NCBI GenBank assembly: GCA_021776095.1
Contig: JAJFGO010000006.1
Span: forward strand, 1 to 64,000
DNA length: 64,000 nt
Reading direction: 5' to 3'
From: Kiloniellaceae bacterium
GTDB lineage: Bacteria; Pseudomonadota; Alphaproteobacteria; Kiloniellales; J153
The position numbers were made by a program, and so were the translations under genes. The notes under the pieces are model-generated. The model did no database searches, was not told the DNA's origin, and saw nothing but the letters and a program-made list of their open reading frames with translations. Shown here piece after piece: positions 9,202 through 19,475 of this stretch (its first letter is position 1; every line of letters begins with the position of its first letter).

Positions 9202-12184
9202 GGTTCCCTCCATCCAAAGCCGATGATATCTCCTCAAGGTCCTCGCGAACTTGCTTCAGCGCCGTTTTGACGGCATCGAGATCGTATCCCCCATCTTCTA
9301 GTCGGGCCTCGACATTATTCTTCGCCTTTCCCAGAACATCATCTGCTTGCTTAATAAGATCATCGGTGGCAGCCATGGTACCTCTGACACCCAAGGCCAC
9401 ATTCCAGGGGCGAATTTTCTTCTCATTTTTCAAATTGCGCACCGCCCGAACCGCCTCAGCATACTTTGACTGAGCGAACTGTTGAGCCCTAATTTGCAAT
9501 TCACCGCTTCCTAGAATTCCGAGTTTCGATATATCAGAGACAGTCTTTCTGAAAAGCTCAGAAATCATTTTCCCGTCGGTTTCCTCTCCAAAGGCAGTCT
9601 CGACGCGTTCCAGCCATTTTAGTCTTAGCTCGACCTCTTTCTGAAGTGCATTGTCCAATTGCGAATGCACGATCTTCGCGAGCGAGTAAACTTCTTTGTG
9701 CCAAGGCACACGAAGTTCGCCATCGTCGGCCAACTCCATCAACCGATAGTCTCTCCCGCGAAAACCCTTCATCGCTTCGACCAAGATGCTTGAGTTCATA
9801 AAATTGCCGAGCTGTCCTCCTTTTGTGGCTGCGGCGCCTTCTTGAATTGCTCGTGTTAAGATGCCCTCCTTCTGGCCAATTAGCGTAACTAACTTCTCCA
9901 AATCTGGAGAAGCATAGGCGGTTTGATTACCAAGCGGCTTAAGGCCGAGTTCCAGCAGATCGAGCTTGTTCGGGCCCTTCTCCATTGGCGTTGATAGCAA
10001 TACGCCAAGCACTCGAAGTTCAAGCGACGCGGAGGCGGGATTCCAGCCCTTCGGCCCCGCCTTAAGAGCAAGCATTTGCTCGGTCACATTTTCTGCCCAA
10101 ACTCGAATACATTCTTGAAGGCAAACGAATCTCTTATGGGCATCCGGAATATCCCAGGAACCCTTTCTATTCGACTCAATCAAGCCTGCCAAAGCGAGAT
10201 AAGTGGAGGTGCGTTCGTCCAAGTTTTCCCATTTCAGAGGAACTTTTAGGCTAACCTGCGAACCTAGTTTGGGCTTCGTAGATTGATTTTCGAAAATAAC
10301 CGAACTCTGCTTGAACAGCCCGTTGGTCCCCGCCCACATGGATTTTGAGCAACCAATTTCATCCCAGTTGATAAACCCGCAAACAGAATCAAAAACCAGC
10401 GGCCTCAGTTCGTTCGCTAGTTGTTGAGTCATCTTGGTATCTTTATTCGCCCAACGACTAAGTTCGTCTACCTCACGCGGCTTCGGGTCTGGTCGTGGGT
10501 TTAGTACTGGTGGCTTAGGGCGGCCTGGCGGCGGCTCAGGTGCAATAACATCAGCAGAAAGAGGCTTCAGATCAAAAGCTTCCTGAATTCGCTTATCCAA
10601 GTTAATTGCGCGAGTTTCGCCGCCCCAGAGCACAATGAGCGTCAAATGTCGATCGGCATCATTGGGCGATTGGTGTTGGATCGCATTCTGCTCATCGGGC
10701 GGGAAATTTTTCAATCCGCCGAGATCTCGTAATAAGGATTTTGCCGGGAACCGCCCCCCTGAAAGTTCGGAAGTAAGTTGCGACACGGGGCGCAAAACGG
10801 CTTTTTGGAACTCTCGCACGTTGAAATGCTGATCCACATGTTCATCAGCTCGGTGCGCCATCACATCGGTAGCGCGTCGTGTAAAGGGATAAAGGCCGAA
10901 TCCCTCTTCCTGGCCAAAGGCAGCGTGACATATAACTTTGTGCTCACATTCGTCACAGGCTGATTCGATCTCAAACGACGCTTCGCGCTCCTTCTCAATC
11001 TCCCAAGCCTGTCGAAGTTTTTCCGGTCCCAATCGAACAGCGTTCATATAGCGGGCGACCATTCCATACAAATTGAACGCGTCACGACCTTTCCCGAGCG
11101 GATTATCCATATTAATTACAAATGTTGCGCGTGTTTGTACCGTATTTTCTAACGAGCCATAAAAACCGGTTGTACAGGCAAAAACCGTTCGGAGCGCACA
11201 AATCTCATCATCACCTTGATCCAAAACACTTTGCAAAAGAGCGCGGTCCAAGCCCTGCAGTCGAGCGAAGTCCTCAATAAGCAAGATCAGTTCCTTGCCC
11301 GACTTTTTTAAGTTTTGGCGCATCTCCGTCATGATCTGGATAAGATGATCGCCACTCAGATTGAGGCATCGCGCGATCGCCGCGTCCGTATGGCGATTGA
11401 TAATATCCACCGCCTTTTGACGAATTTCGACCGGTTGGCCATGGATAAACTGCAAAAATTCTCGCGTGGATCCGGCTGCTCTCATCAAGCTCTCAACTTC
11501 TAACGGGAGATCGTCGAGTGAGAATTCTCGTCTTCGCTGGGCGGGTTTGTAGCCCTCCGGTCGCTCATAGATGTGGGCGGCCAATTCTGCAGCGAAACCA
11601 TCACATTTTAGGAAGTGCTGCTCACGGATGTAGGGATCAATGAGCAAATCGCTCAATCCCTTGATCAGGTACTCCTCCATCTCTTTGTCCGCGGCATCGG
11701 GATTGCCGGGATCATTTTTAAGTTCAGTCTGAATATTGTTCAGGACTGAGGATCTTTGGGCATTAACTGTCAACGTGCTCGTCCCCGTGCCCTGAAGCAT
11801 ATTCAGATATTGCTCCTGGGCTGCTTCAGGAATCCGTTCAATGAGCGCTCGAACGATATCCCTTAGGTTAGTCTTCGCTTTTGGAACGAAGAGCACCTCC
11901 CGACTATCATCCCGCTTAATCCGAAGGGTTAGCCACCGCACCAAATGCGATTTACCGGCACCTGAGTCGCCAATGACCGGAACCAAGGCAAAGTTGGGCT
12001 CTTCTAGAAACTGGGTGAGCACCTCTTCGGCACTGAAAATTGAAGTTTTCTGCCGCTTAGGATCTTGCTGGCGAATGGGAGTTTCCGTATGGACCGCGCG
12101 AAAGAACGCATCGGGTTGCGCATCTACATCCGGATTAATGATCTTTCGGGCGTCCTCACGTTTCCAGCAGACAAAGTTTTTCAT
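9185..12184 (-). CDS. dpdH: DpdH, P-loop ATPase of the Dpd system
   Basis: The protein has 999 residues. An N-terminal P-loop NTPase domain is clear: Walker A GDSGAGKSH at about 72-80 and Walker B ELILLIEDFARL at about 298-309, with the acidic pair ED as in STAND/AAA-type ATPases. A Cys/His cluster (C410, C413, C419, H420) inside the ATPase region may bind zinc. A proline-rich linker near 540-570 separates it from a long, mostly helical C-terminal part. A large ATPase beside helicases and a nuclease is typical of multi-subunit restriction systems, where it may gate or power cleavage (inference). It begins 11 bases after dpdG ends and overlaps dpdI. Confidence 0.83.
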   Translation of the reverse strand: MKNFVCWKREDARKIINPDVDAQPDAFFRAVHTETPIRQQDPKRQKTSIFSAEEVLTQFLEEPNFALVPVIGDSGAGKSHLVRWLTLRIKRDDSREVLFVPKAKTNLRDIVRALIERIPEAAQEQYLNMLQGTGTSTLTVNAQRSSVLNNIQTELKNDPGNPDAADKEMEEYLIKGLSDLLIDPYIREQHFLKCDGFAAELAAHIYERPEGYKPAQRRREFSLDDLPLEVESLMRAAGSTREFLQFIHGQPVEIRQKAVDIINRHTDAAIARCLNLSGDHLIQIMTEMRQNLKKSGKELILLIEDFARLQGLDRALLQSVLDQGDDEICALRTVFACTTGFYGSLENTVQTRATFVINMDNPLGKGRDAFNLYGMVARYMNAVRLGPEKLRQAWEIEKEREASFEIESACDECEHKVICHAAFGQEEGFGLYPFTRRATDVMAHRADEHVDQHFNVREFQKAVLRPVSQLTSELSGGRFPAKSLLRDLGGLKNFPPDEQNAIQHQSPNDADRHLTLIVLWGGETRAINLDKRIQEAFDLKPLSADVIAPEPPPGRPKPPVLNPRPDPKPREVDELSRWANKDTKMTQQLANELRPLVFDSVCGFINWDEIGCSKSMWAGTNGLFKQSSVIFENQSTKPKLGSQVSLKVPLKWENLDERTSTYLALAGLIESNRKGSWDIPDAHKRFVCLQECIRVWAENVTEQMLALKAGPKGWNPASASLELRVLGVLLSTPMEKGPNKLDLLELGLKPLGNQTAYASPDLEKLVTLIGQKEGILTRAIQEGAAATKGGQLGNFMNSSILVEAMKGFRGRDYRLMELADDGELRVPWHKEVYSLAKIVHSQLDNALQKEVELRLKWLERVETAFGEETDGKMISELFRKTVSDISKLGILGSGELQIRAQQFAQSKYAEAVRAVRNLKNEKKIRPWNVALGVRGTMAATDDLIKQADDVLGKAKNNVEARLEDGGYDLDAVKTALKQVREDLEEISSALDGGNHAQPN

Positions 12185-12195
12185 GACGCTCGACC

Positions 12196-13047
12196 TTAGA
12201 CCTTTACCAGGCTTATGTGTGAGACAACGCGGTCCTCTTTATCCAGACCCACCATCAGCAGTGCTGGAGCATCGGCGAGGCGATCAAGCTTGATTGTGCC
12301 TCTGAGTTCTAGTCTGGAAAGCGCAAGCGAACTCGATTGAGAGAGATACTTGGGGTCCCTGGGTGTTCTCAACCGTGCCTCGACCTCGTTGCGTATCCAC
12401 CCAGTCTCAAACACCGGAATTTCGCGAGCAAGTTTGTCAAACGTATCCGCAACAGGGGTTTGATGTTTCTTTTCGAGAACCATGGTAAATGCCGCGGCCA
12501 TGGCGCGTGTCGGGTCTGGATTGCAATAATCAGTGCCGTTGAAATTCACCCACTCCGCAAAACCCAAGGCTTGCGCCCAATACATCAGCATGCTGGACCG
12601 ACTTGAGTTGGTTAGCTCATAGATGTCGTCGCCGTCCAAATCTTTGAGCAACTGAACTTGGAACTCTCCCCCGCTCGCCAAACGCGGCCCAATGGGACGA
12701 GTCAAAAACCAGGCCAAAGCCCTCGCGAAAGCTTCGTTGCCATTACTCTCGTCGTCTTTTGACGGAAGCAACTTGGCCCTGCAAAATGCTAGAAACTGAT
12801 CATGGTTGGAGATTTGCTTCTTTGAGATATCCGGGCTGAGACGGAGGGTCTTCGAGATCTTTTCATCAAAAACGACACCCAACCGAATGCTTTCGCGAAG
12901 AAGGTTGTTGATTTGATCATGGATCTCGACGCCAGGCACAACACGTCGGGCTAAGTCATTGCGTGACAACTGGTTCTCTGATGCGACGACCTCTGCAAGA
13001 GCCCGGATCCGGTTCGGCATCGCCTCTAGGCTAATTAGGATGCTCAT
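12196..13047 (-). CDS. dpdG: DpdG, Dpd-island protein
   Basis: This is a 283-residue protein with no recognisable catalytic motif. The N-terminal 70 residues (including the stretch SRNDLARRVVPG) look like a winged-helix fold, so DNA binding is possible. The ATG overlaps the TGA of dpdF as ATGA, a strong sign of translational coupling. Identification is by position between the RecQ-like DpdF and the ATPase DpdH, the conserved order in Dpd islands. Function is unknown; a DNA-reading or bridging subunit is an inference only. Confidence 0.72.
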   Translation of the reverse strand: MSILISLEAMPNRIRALAEVVASENQLSRNDLARRVVPGVEIHDQINNLLRESIRLGVVFDEKISKTLRLSPDISKKQISNHDQFLAFCRAKLLPSKDDESNGNEAFARALAWFLTRPIGPRLASGGEFQVQLLKDLDGDDIYELTNSSRSSMLMYWAQALGFAEWVNFNGTDYCNPDPTRAMAAAFTMVLEKKHQTPVADTFDKLAREIPVFETGWIRNEVEARLRTPRDPKYLSQSSSLALSRLELRGTIKLDRLADAPALLMVGLDKEDRVVSHISLVKV

Positions 13048-15536
13048 CTCAAATACCTCTCGAAAAATTGCCGCATGCTGATCTTGGTGACCGTCAATAT
13101 GTCAGCGACTTTCCTTTCTGGATTGCTCGCATCTCTCGCACCTTCGGGAATGAATATGATTTCGACATACTGCGTGGGACCATTGTTTAGACGATCGCCT
13201 CTAAGCTCAACATCGGTTCCGCTGAAGATGATCGTGTTTCCTTTTGGCCATAAGGGTCGGCGCCATTCACGATCTCGAACCAATAGCCAAGGCCGATCCG
13301 ACAATGCGCCGCCAAGGGCTGCTGTAATCCAGTCCGGTATCTTGCCGATGCAAATCGACACTTTGAACCCTGACTGGTCCAGGCGCTTGAGGGTTTTCTC
13401 AAAATCCCGCGCTCTAATTCCGCTGGGTAAAGACGGAGTGTATTCGACGACCATCCGACCTCTCTCCCCGAGGTCCGCTTTGACAGCCTCAGAAACCTCC
13501 GGGGCATAGGGCCAAGGAATCGGTACTTCACCGACAATTTGGCTTGGTCGACGCGCTCCTGGATTAAGCCGACAACGTCGGCAACGGGTGCATGCGTGAG
13601 CGCAATTGGGGTAGAGGCTGGCAATGAGTTTGGCCGGGCATTCTTGAGCCCGCACCAGTCGTTCAAGCAGATTGAATGAATGTGCATTGGCCACAGCGAT
13701 TTCCCTGCGTCGCCTCTCAAAGACGTCTCCCCAAACTTCTTTGAGAAGGTGCCCATCTGCACAAATCTGCAGCGCTTGATAAGGTGGCACTTCCTCACTG
13801 AGTTCGGCCTCAATCTGGGGAACGCCTGTCAACTTGATCATGCCGCTCCTGGCCATCATTGAGAGCACCCTTGCATTCCAGTCGATGCTGCGCTCTCCCA
13901 CTAGGTCGATATCCTCTTCAGAGGTACCGGGTGCGGTATCTAACCGAACACCGTATTTCATGTCACCTAGGTTGATCCGATCCCTACTTTCGAACATGGC
14001 TTTCCAGCGCTGAAGTCCACGATCGACGGTAATGACTTTTTGTTGGGATAGTCCTTTCGCCACCTTCTGATCTCCGTAGGCTGGAACAAGCAAGGAAATT
14101 GAGCTGCAGCCATCTCGGCCACCTCGACCCACCTCTTGGTAAAAGCGATCCAGTCTCTCCGGCATACAGGCGTGGATAACCGTTCGAATGTGCGGATAGT
14201 CAACGCCAAGACCAAAGGCAGAGGTGGCAACGACGAGATCGAGGGTTCCCGCTGCCCAGGCGGTCAAGGCAGCTTCACGTTCACCTGACGCACTTCCACC
14301 GTGGACCATCCTGATTCGAACGAAGCCAATATTTTGCCGGAGATGACGGTGCCAATATTCAGCATCATCTACTTTGGTTACGTAGACGATTGCGGGTCTT
14401 GGCAAGTGGAGCAAGGCCTCAACTACTCGGTTCTCCCGCTCAATGGGGTCAGCAAAGTCCGCAACCCAAAATTCTGGCTCAGGTCGGATGCTCACAGCGG
14501 ATACCAGGGGAATCTCCGCATTGGGAGAGAACAATTCCCTGAGAGTCTCCCGCGCCATTTTGGAGAACGTCGCGGACAAGAAAATCAATCGAAAGGATCG
14601 TTCTTTCTCGGCGCCCGTGCGCCATTGGTGACAAAGACCTGCGAAGGTCTGAAATTCCGTTCTGAAGCCTGTGCCCCATGCCTCAACCAAATGCGCTTCG
14701 TCGATGACAATTGCTCGGAGCCCATCATTCTCCAAAACCTTCGAAATCGCGTACCGTAGGGGCCCGACAACCGCCTCCGGTGCGGCAAAGAGCAATTCCT
14801 GGTGTCCCGCATGAATCGCTTCAATGATTCTTGCATTTCGTTTCGCTTGGCCGCCGACATAGGCCATTGGAGACGAAGGGTTTCCGCCACAAGATCGCTC
14901 ATGGTCTAGAGCCAAGGTAACAGTTGGAACGATCACCACGGTGAGGGATTTTCCTTTCCCCGGTGGATCGCTGGCAAATCCAATTTTTTGCACTGCCCGA
15001 AAAACCAGGCTTTTTCCTTCACCCGTCGGCAGGTCGATAATGAGTTTTGAACCGGGGGGCATACCAAGCGCAGCACGCACACCCGATCGCTGACCGATAC
15101 TGCGATATCCAGTTAAACCAAATTGTGCCAGAAAGGGGTCTCCCGCAATGAGATCTTCGGCGTGAAACCGCTTTCGCTCGGCGCGCATACCTGCCTCGTC
15201 AGCAGGCACGACCTTCGAGTCCACCAGCCAACCCGGTTGCCACGGCCGAGCAACGGCTGAAAAACCTTTCGGAGTTTCGTTGACTTCGAGACCCGCTTTT
15301 CTGAGTTGATCGCCGTCAATGAGAGGAGTTTCAAAACGCACATCGTATTTCCGGTCTAAGGATTCGTATCGAAGTGCGTGACGCATCAGAACCGCAAGAT
15401 CAAGCGGACTGGCATCTTGATTTTTCAACGCAACGCGCAACCGCTCAAACGGCGGATCTGCAAATGGCGTTTCATAATCGGCCTCGCCCCGAAGTGCGCG
15501 CGCAAGGTATGCAAAGGCTTCATTTCCCCGCAGCAT
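13044..15536 (-). CDS. dpdF: DpdF, RecQ-like ATP-dependent DNA helicase
   Basis: This 830-residue protein has a full RecQ-type SF2 core: Walker A TGEGKS at about 171-176, DEAH in VIDEAHLVEAWG, motif III LSATFS, motif V VATSAFGLGVDYPH and motif VI QEVGRGGRDG. After the core comes a Cys-rich segment (CPAKL, then CAHACTRCRRC) that resembles the zinc-binding subdomain of RecQ helicases. The C-terminal 150 residues are unassigned. The ATG overlaps dpdE by 17 bp and its stop overlaps the dpdG start. RecQ-like enzymes unwind DNA 3'-5'; here it probably exposes or processes DNA for the Dpd restriction arm. Confidence 0.88.
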   Translation of the reverse strand: MLRGNEAFAYLARALRGEADYETPFADPPFERLRVALKNQDASPLDLAVLMRHALRYESLDRKYDVRFETPLIDGDQLRKAGLEVNETPKGFSAVARPWQPGWLVDSKVVPADEAGMRAERKRFHAEDLIAGDPFLAQFGLTGYRSIGQRSGVRAALGMPPGSKLIIDLPTGEGKSLVFRAVQKIGFASDPPGKGKSLTVVIVPTVTLALDHERSCGGNPSSPMAYVGGQAKRNARIIEAIHAGHQELLFAAPEAVVGPLRYAISKVLENDGLRAIVIDEAHLVEAWGTGFRTEFQTFAGLCHQWRTGAEKERSFRLIFLSATFSKMARETLRELFSPNAEIPLVSAVSIRPEPEFWVADFADPIERENRVVEALLHLPRPAIVYVTKVDDAEYWHRHLRQNIGFVRIRMVHGGSASGEREAALTAWAAGTLDLVVATSAFGLGVDYPHIRTVIHACMPERLDRFYQEVGRGGRDGCSSISLLVPAYGDQKVAKGLSQQKVITVDRGLQRWKAMFESRDRINLGDMKYGVRLDTAPGTSEEDIDLVGERSIDWNARVLSMMARSGMIKLTGVPQIEAELSEEVPPYQALQICADGHLLKEVWGDVFERRRREIAVANAHSFNLLERLVRAQECPAKLIASLYPNCAHACTRCRRCRLNPGARRPSQIVGEVPIPWPYAPEVSEAVKADLGERGRMVVEYTPSLPSGIRARDFEKTLKRLDQSGFKVSICIGKIPDWITAALGGALSDRPWLLVRDREWRRPLWPKGNTIIFSGTDVELRGDRLNNGPTQYVEIIFIPEGARDASNPERKVADILTVTKISMRQFFERYLR

Positions 15537-18500
15537 TTGGCGCCTCCGGTGATAAAACCATCATGCCACACTCATCTAATCGCAGATGCGGCGAAACGAT
15601 CGCCTGGCGGATTGTATCTAAATCGGCGAGGGCTTCATCAACCCCCCCGAAGACCTGATTGAACTCATTACGGAGGTATGCCTGCCGGCGTTCCAAGCTC
15701 CGACGAATTAGTGCATCGTCCCGTTCGAAACGCGCCCTCGCCCGTGCCAACGCTTCCACAACAGCTTCACTCCCCCAGGCATCTTGCGAAGCCTTCGCCC
15801 GGATTTCTTTGAGGGTGTCTCGCAACACAACTGGATCGACGACCTCAGCCATAGCATCGGGCCGACTGCCTAGATTGATATCAAACACTCCCGCATCATT
15901 GGGCTTTTTCACATAGTGACGCCGGAGGTGGACAAGCAAAGCCTCATCCTCCACTGGGTCTCCATGGAAATCGGTCCATTGCTTAATGCTGAGAATGGGA
16001 AGGTAACTTTCAGTCCGACGACACAGATCTGGCCGATCGACTTCTTTCCAAACAGCGGTCTCTGAAGATAAGCCAGGGCTTAAAACCCAAACCCAGTGAA
16101 AGCCGATCCAGATCTCCGCCATACTGGGATCCACACGCCAGGTCACATATGCCGTCCCGCGATCATCCCAATTTGCAATTCGCTCCAGCGCGTTAAGTAA
16201 GGGTGAACCGGGGCGCAACAAGATGGGAAATTCGGATGAGAGTTGCGACAAGTTTCGGCGCCAGGTTAAGGGTCGGTCGACGGATGCCTCCAAAACCCGC
16301 TGCCAGGGAATACGGGGTAAAAGCGGCCTATCCCAAAAAACCCGATGGGTTTCCTTTAACTGAGGAACCGCTGGGTTCTGGTTGATATGCAAAACCTCAT
16401 GCATCCAACTTGAGACCGCCCCATTTAGTTCTTCTTCATCTTCCTCGGCCTCTTCCATCCGTTCGATGAGAGGCATTGCATCCTCATTAAGATTCGCAAT
16501 TTCATCCAGTGCATGTTGTTCGTTTAGCTTTTTCCGCTCTTCCTCGATCATCTGCGAGACGAGTTCGGAGACTTCTTCTGCGCAACCGCCGCCTTCGGAG
16601 AGCATACGAGACCAGATCAGGGTCTCTAGTTCGTTTAACTTGAACTGTATATCGCTCACCGACCCATTGAAGATACGGAAACCGTTCTTCAGGATTTTCA
16701 TCCAGGCGTACCAGGGAGCATCCTCATCATCGTCAGGTAGAAATATCCGATGCTCCAATTTCCGCAGTTTCCGCCCAAACCGGTCAAGGCGCCCGATCCG
16801 TTGCTCCATCCGGCCAACATCCGTCGGCAAATCTAAATGCAAAATGGCGTTTACGAACTGGAGATTGAGTCCTTCCTCTTCATCTATGCTGCCAATCAAG
16901 ATCCAGCTTTGAGGATCGTCTTTGAAGGCAGCAATCTTTTGTTCACGTTCAAGTTCGTTCGACGCGTCAGAGAGGTTCAGGACATCATAGGGTCCAAAAT
17001 ATTTTCGGAACGCTATGTACGCCTTTGCAGCATCTTCGCGATCGGAAATAAAACAGATGATCTTGGGACCACGTTGGCTGAGTTTCCGCTGTTGCTCTGC
17101 TCTCCAAGCTTTCAACTCGTCACAAATGGCGATCAACCGGGTTTCCCGATCGAAGTCACTGGATGCGACTACCTTCAGGGCCGTCAGGTATGCCTCTTCG
17201 CCCTCAAAAAACGGGGTCATGGATTCGAGAAGGCGCCCTAGAGCCGACCGGCTTAGAAACGAGGCGGTAACCAGGGCGTACCACCGCTCAGCAAGTTGAA
17301 CGTTTATGCCGTTCGCAGCAGAAGACGCCGAGATCCGCCAGGCCTCGAGCGCATCGGAGAGATCGCTGCTCCAGGACGTGGTGTCAAAAAACATTCGCAC
17401 ATGACCCAAATAAGGCCAGGACTCCGCTCGAGGTTGCATGGCCCAGTCCTCTGCATCCAATCTCCGGGATCGCAAAAGACGATCGTGGATTCGATAGGTC
17501 CGCGCGATATGGTCACGCAATAAGACAATGGCTTGATCGCGTCGCGCAGAATTTTCCCCGGACCCGACAACGTCCGTTGCAATTGATTGTACATACCGGT
17601 CCTCGGGAAACATGGCCATTGCGCTCTTCGCCTGGGCCTTCACCACGAATGCGGTACCGCCGGGCTGCATGGTCATGAGCAAGCGGCCAATTTCTTGGCG
17701 GCTCTCGACTTTGCGTCGAAATCCCTCCAAGTCATCTTTTGGATAGGCCGATGGGTCGAGCAAGTGCAAGAGCCCAAACAAGCGAGCCTCGTCTCCGAGT
17801 GCCGGAGTTGCAGACAGCAACAATAGGCTCTCGACGCGATGAGCCAATTCTTCGATTGCGACTGCGACGGCGTCCTGATCATCCACCTCGGTAGCGACCA
17901 CGCGGTGCGCCTCGTCAACGACCAGCAGATCAGGGGTACGCCGGAGATTCTGGCTGGCCTCATAGCTCAGAACCTGAACGTTGGGCGATGACGGATCGAT
18001 ATAGAAACGCGTCTGCAATTCCGCCCGCCACTGTGAGACAAGCTTTTCGGGGACCAGGACCACGACCTGGAGATCCCGACGATCAAGCAGCATCTGGCGA
18101 ATGATGCACCCGGCTTCAATCGTTTTTCCCAGGCCGACTTCGTCCGCAAGGAGATAGCGAACTAGGGTATCTTGCAGCACCTTACGGACGGTCGACATCT
18201 GGTGCGGCACCAACTCGATGGCAGAGGAATAGGGGCCCGTTAATCCCTCACAGGCGGACCGCAAATCTCTGATAGCCTTTAGCGCCCCTCGGCGCCGATC
18301 TGCCACCGCTTGGGTTTCGGCGCATCCTGCCGCTAGTGTTTCAGCAGGATCGGCATAAACATCGAGACTGCGAACGAAGAGGTCGGTCTCAGCCAGATCT
18401 TGATTGTCCTGGTTCGGGAATCGCACTTCGTAGTGGGTGGCTTCATCATCTTCATTGAGATGGGACATCACTCGGCCTACGCGCCAGTAGCCATGCGAGA

Positions 18501-18693
18501 TTTCAACAAAGACACGGGCTTCCCGGGGGAGTTCGAGACGAGAAATCAGGGAAACATCGGCGGTCTCGATGGTCCGTTCTGCAACCGAGTGGAAAAACTC
18601 GATGGTGGCCGTTGTTTCCGCGATATCGATGAGCTTAGCGAAAACCCGGTCATCGTCGTGCACTAAGACGATCCCTTCTTGAATGAAACTCAC
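15520..18693 (-). CDS. dpdE: DpdE, SNF2/HepA-family DNA translocase
   Basis: This is the first gene of the restriction-arm operon, 1057 residues. The N-terminal 150 residues hold small beta-rich domains like the Tudor-like repeats of RapA/HepA. The SNF2 core follows: ADEVGLGKT with Lys190, DEAH at 260-263, LLLLSATP, and the C-terminal motifs GSIDEEEGLNLQ and RMEQRIGRLDRFGR. Proteins with this layout slide on double-stranded DNA; the related DISARM protein DrmD is similar, but the neighbours here are Dpd-specific. The start is a GTG preceded by GGGGAGAG. The promoter must lie in the noncoding scar upstream (18694-19475), where I could not assign -35/-10 boxes. Confidence 0.87.
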   Translation of the reverse strand: MSFIQEGIVLVHDDDRVFAKLIDIAETTATIEFFHSVAERTIETADVSLISRLELPREARVFVEISHGYWRVGRVMSHLNEDDEATHYEVRFPNQDNQDLAETDLFVRSLDVYADPAETLAAGCAETQAVADRRRGALKAIRDLRSACEGLTGPYSSAIELVPHQMSTVRKVLQDTLVRYLLADEVGLGKTIEAGCIIRQMLLDRRDLQVVVLVPEKLVSQWRAELQTRFYIDPSSPNVQVLSYEASQNLRRTPDLLVVDEAHRVVATEVDDQDAVAVAIEELAHRVESLLLLSATPALGDEARLFGLLHLLDPSAYPKDDLEGFRRKVESRQEIGRLLMTMQPGGTAFVVKAQAKSAMAMFPEDRYVQSIATDVVGSGENSARRDQAIVLLRDHIARTYRIHDRLLRSRRLDAEDWAMQPRAESWPYLGHVRMFFDTTSWSSDLSDALEAWRISASSAANGINVQLAERWYALVTASFLSRSALGRLLESMTPFFEGEEAYLTALKVVASSDFDRETRLIAICDELKAWRAEQQRKLSQRGPKIICFISDREDAAKAYIAFRKYFGPYDVLNLSDASNELEREQKIAAFKDDPQSWILIGSIDEEEGLNLQFVNAILHLDLPTDVGRMEQRIGRLDRFGRKLRKLEHRIFLPDDDEDAPWYAWMKILKNGFRIFNGSVSDIQFKLNELETLIWSRMLSEGGGCAEEVSELVSQMIEEERKKLNEQHALDEIANLNEDAMPLIERMEEAEEDEEELNGAVSSWMHEVLHINQNPAVPQLKETHRVFWDRPLLPRIPWQRVLEASVDRPLTWRRNLSQLSSEFPILLRPGSPLLNALERIANWDDRGTAYVTWRVDPSMAEIWIGFHWVWVLSPGLSSETAVWKEVDRPDLCRRTESYLPILSIKQWTDFHGDPVEDEALLVHLRRHYVKKPNDAGVFDINLGSRPDAMAEVVDPVVLRDTLKEIRAKASQDAWGSEAVVEALARARARFERDDALIRRSLERRQAYLRNEFNQVFGGVDEALADLDTIRQAIVSPHLRLDECGMMVLSPEAPNAAGK

Positions 18694-19068
18694 GCTCTCC
18701 CCTCACCTGCGTTTCGCAGTTCTATGATTGCCTTTCAGCGGTTCCTTCAAGTTAAGCGGCTGAACCGGAGTCCCGTTTTCTTTACGTTCCCTTCCACCGT
18801 ATCCACGCTGTACTCACCCGTAGGGTAAGCGCCCACTAATAACCCCCAGCAATTTATGATAACTGGTCCAATGTAAGGGTGAGTTCATGGCAGCCTCTCA
18901 TCTAATCTGACGTAACCCAAGGAAAAGAATTTTCATCGGAATGCTATTAAAATTGCACAATGCTGGAAAGGTTCTCGCCTCAACCTTCCGGATAGCTTGA
19001 TTTTCGTCGGTTGGCGTGACCTGCCCCCCAGAACTGTTCACTCGGCATGAGAGTCCTGGTTGCCGACT

Positions 19069-19152
19069 TTAGCCGAAACGCCGGCGCACAGCCGCCAGCT
19101 CCTTGAGGCGTTCGCGCAGAAGCAGCGGCCGCTGTCGGGGCGGCTCATACTG
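19069..19152 (-). pseudogene. IS3-family transposase OrfB scrap
   Basis: The minus-strand reading gives LRERLKELAAVRRRFG, the well-conserved segment near the N-terminus of IS3-family OrfB that normally continues into GYRRLH. Here it stops at once. Only about 28 codons survive, so this is the trace of an old insertion at the junction between the two dpd operons. Confidence 0.55.
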
Positions 19153-19337
19153 CCAGGTCGAGAGATTGAGATTAGCAGGCCTGCACCTGGCGTGCCTCGA
19201 CGAGGCACCGCGTTGCGGCAACTTCGACAACCTGTTGGACGTTGCCCAGACCATAAACAACGACTACGAACTGCCCCTGGCGGAAGTGCCAATAGGGTAT
19301 GGACCTCTAGCGGCGAGTCCGCTTAGAGGGGGATGTC

Positions 19338-19367
19338 ATGTGTGGACGGTTCGTTTTGTGCAAGTAG
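19338..19367 (+). pseudogene. Truncated start of an SRAP (YedK/HMCES) peptidase gene
   Basis: An ATG preceded by AGAGGGGG opens MCGRFVLCK and then a TAG. MCGRF with Cys2 as the catalytic residue is the invariant start of SOS-response-associated peptidases. Only nine codons remain, so it is a remnant; because the piece is so short the match could be chance. Confidence 0.35.
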
Positions 19368-19475
19368 AAAGTTTCGTGCGCGTTGCTCGGTTCAGGTGCA
19401 GTCATGTGCCCGTGTAGGGCACAAAAATTAAATCCGTCATGTCATGCCGCAAGTTCCGAAGCTACAAGCGGCGGC

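Larger units (their letters stand above)
18694..19475. other. Intergenic scar between the SEC-C gene and dpdE
   Basis: These 782 bases hold no intact gene. The right part contains an IS3-transposase scrap and a nine-codon fragment with the start of an SRAP peptidase gene. The left part (18694 to about 19020) is A+T rich and is the probable promoter region of dpdE. I found no clear sigma-70 boxes or terminator in it. Confidence 0.6.

Noticed and set aside
15520-18693. DISARM (DrmD) or BREX helicase
   Set aside because: The SNF2 protein resembles DrmD, but DrmA, DrmB and DrmC partners are absent, and the DpdF-K set plus preQ0 genes identify a Dpd system.
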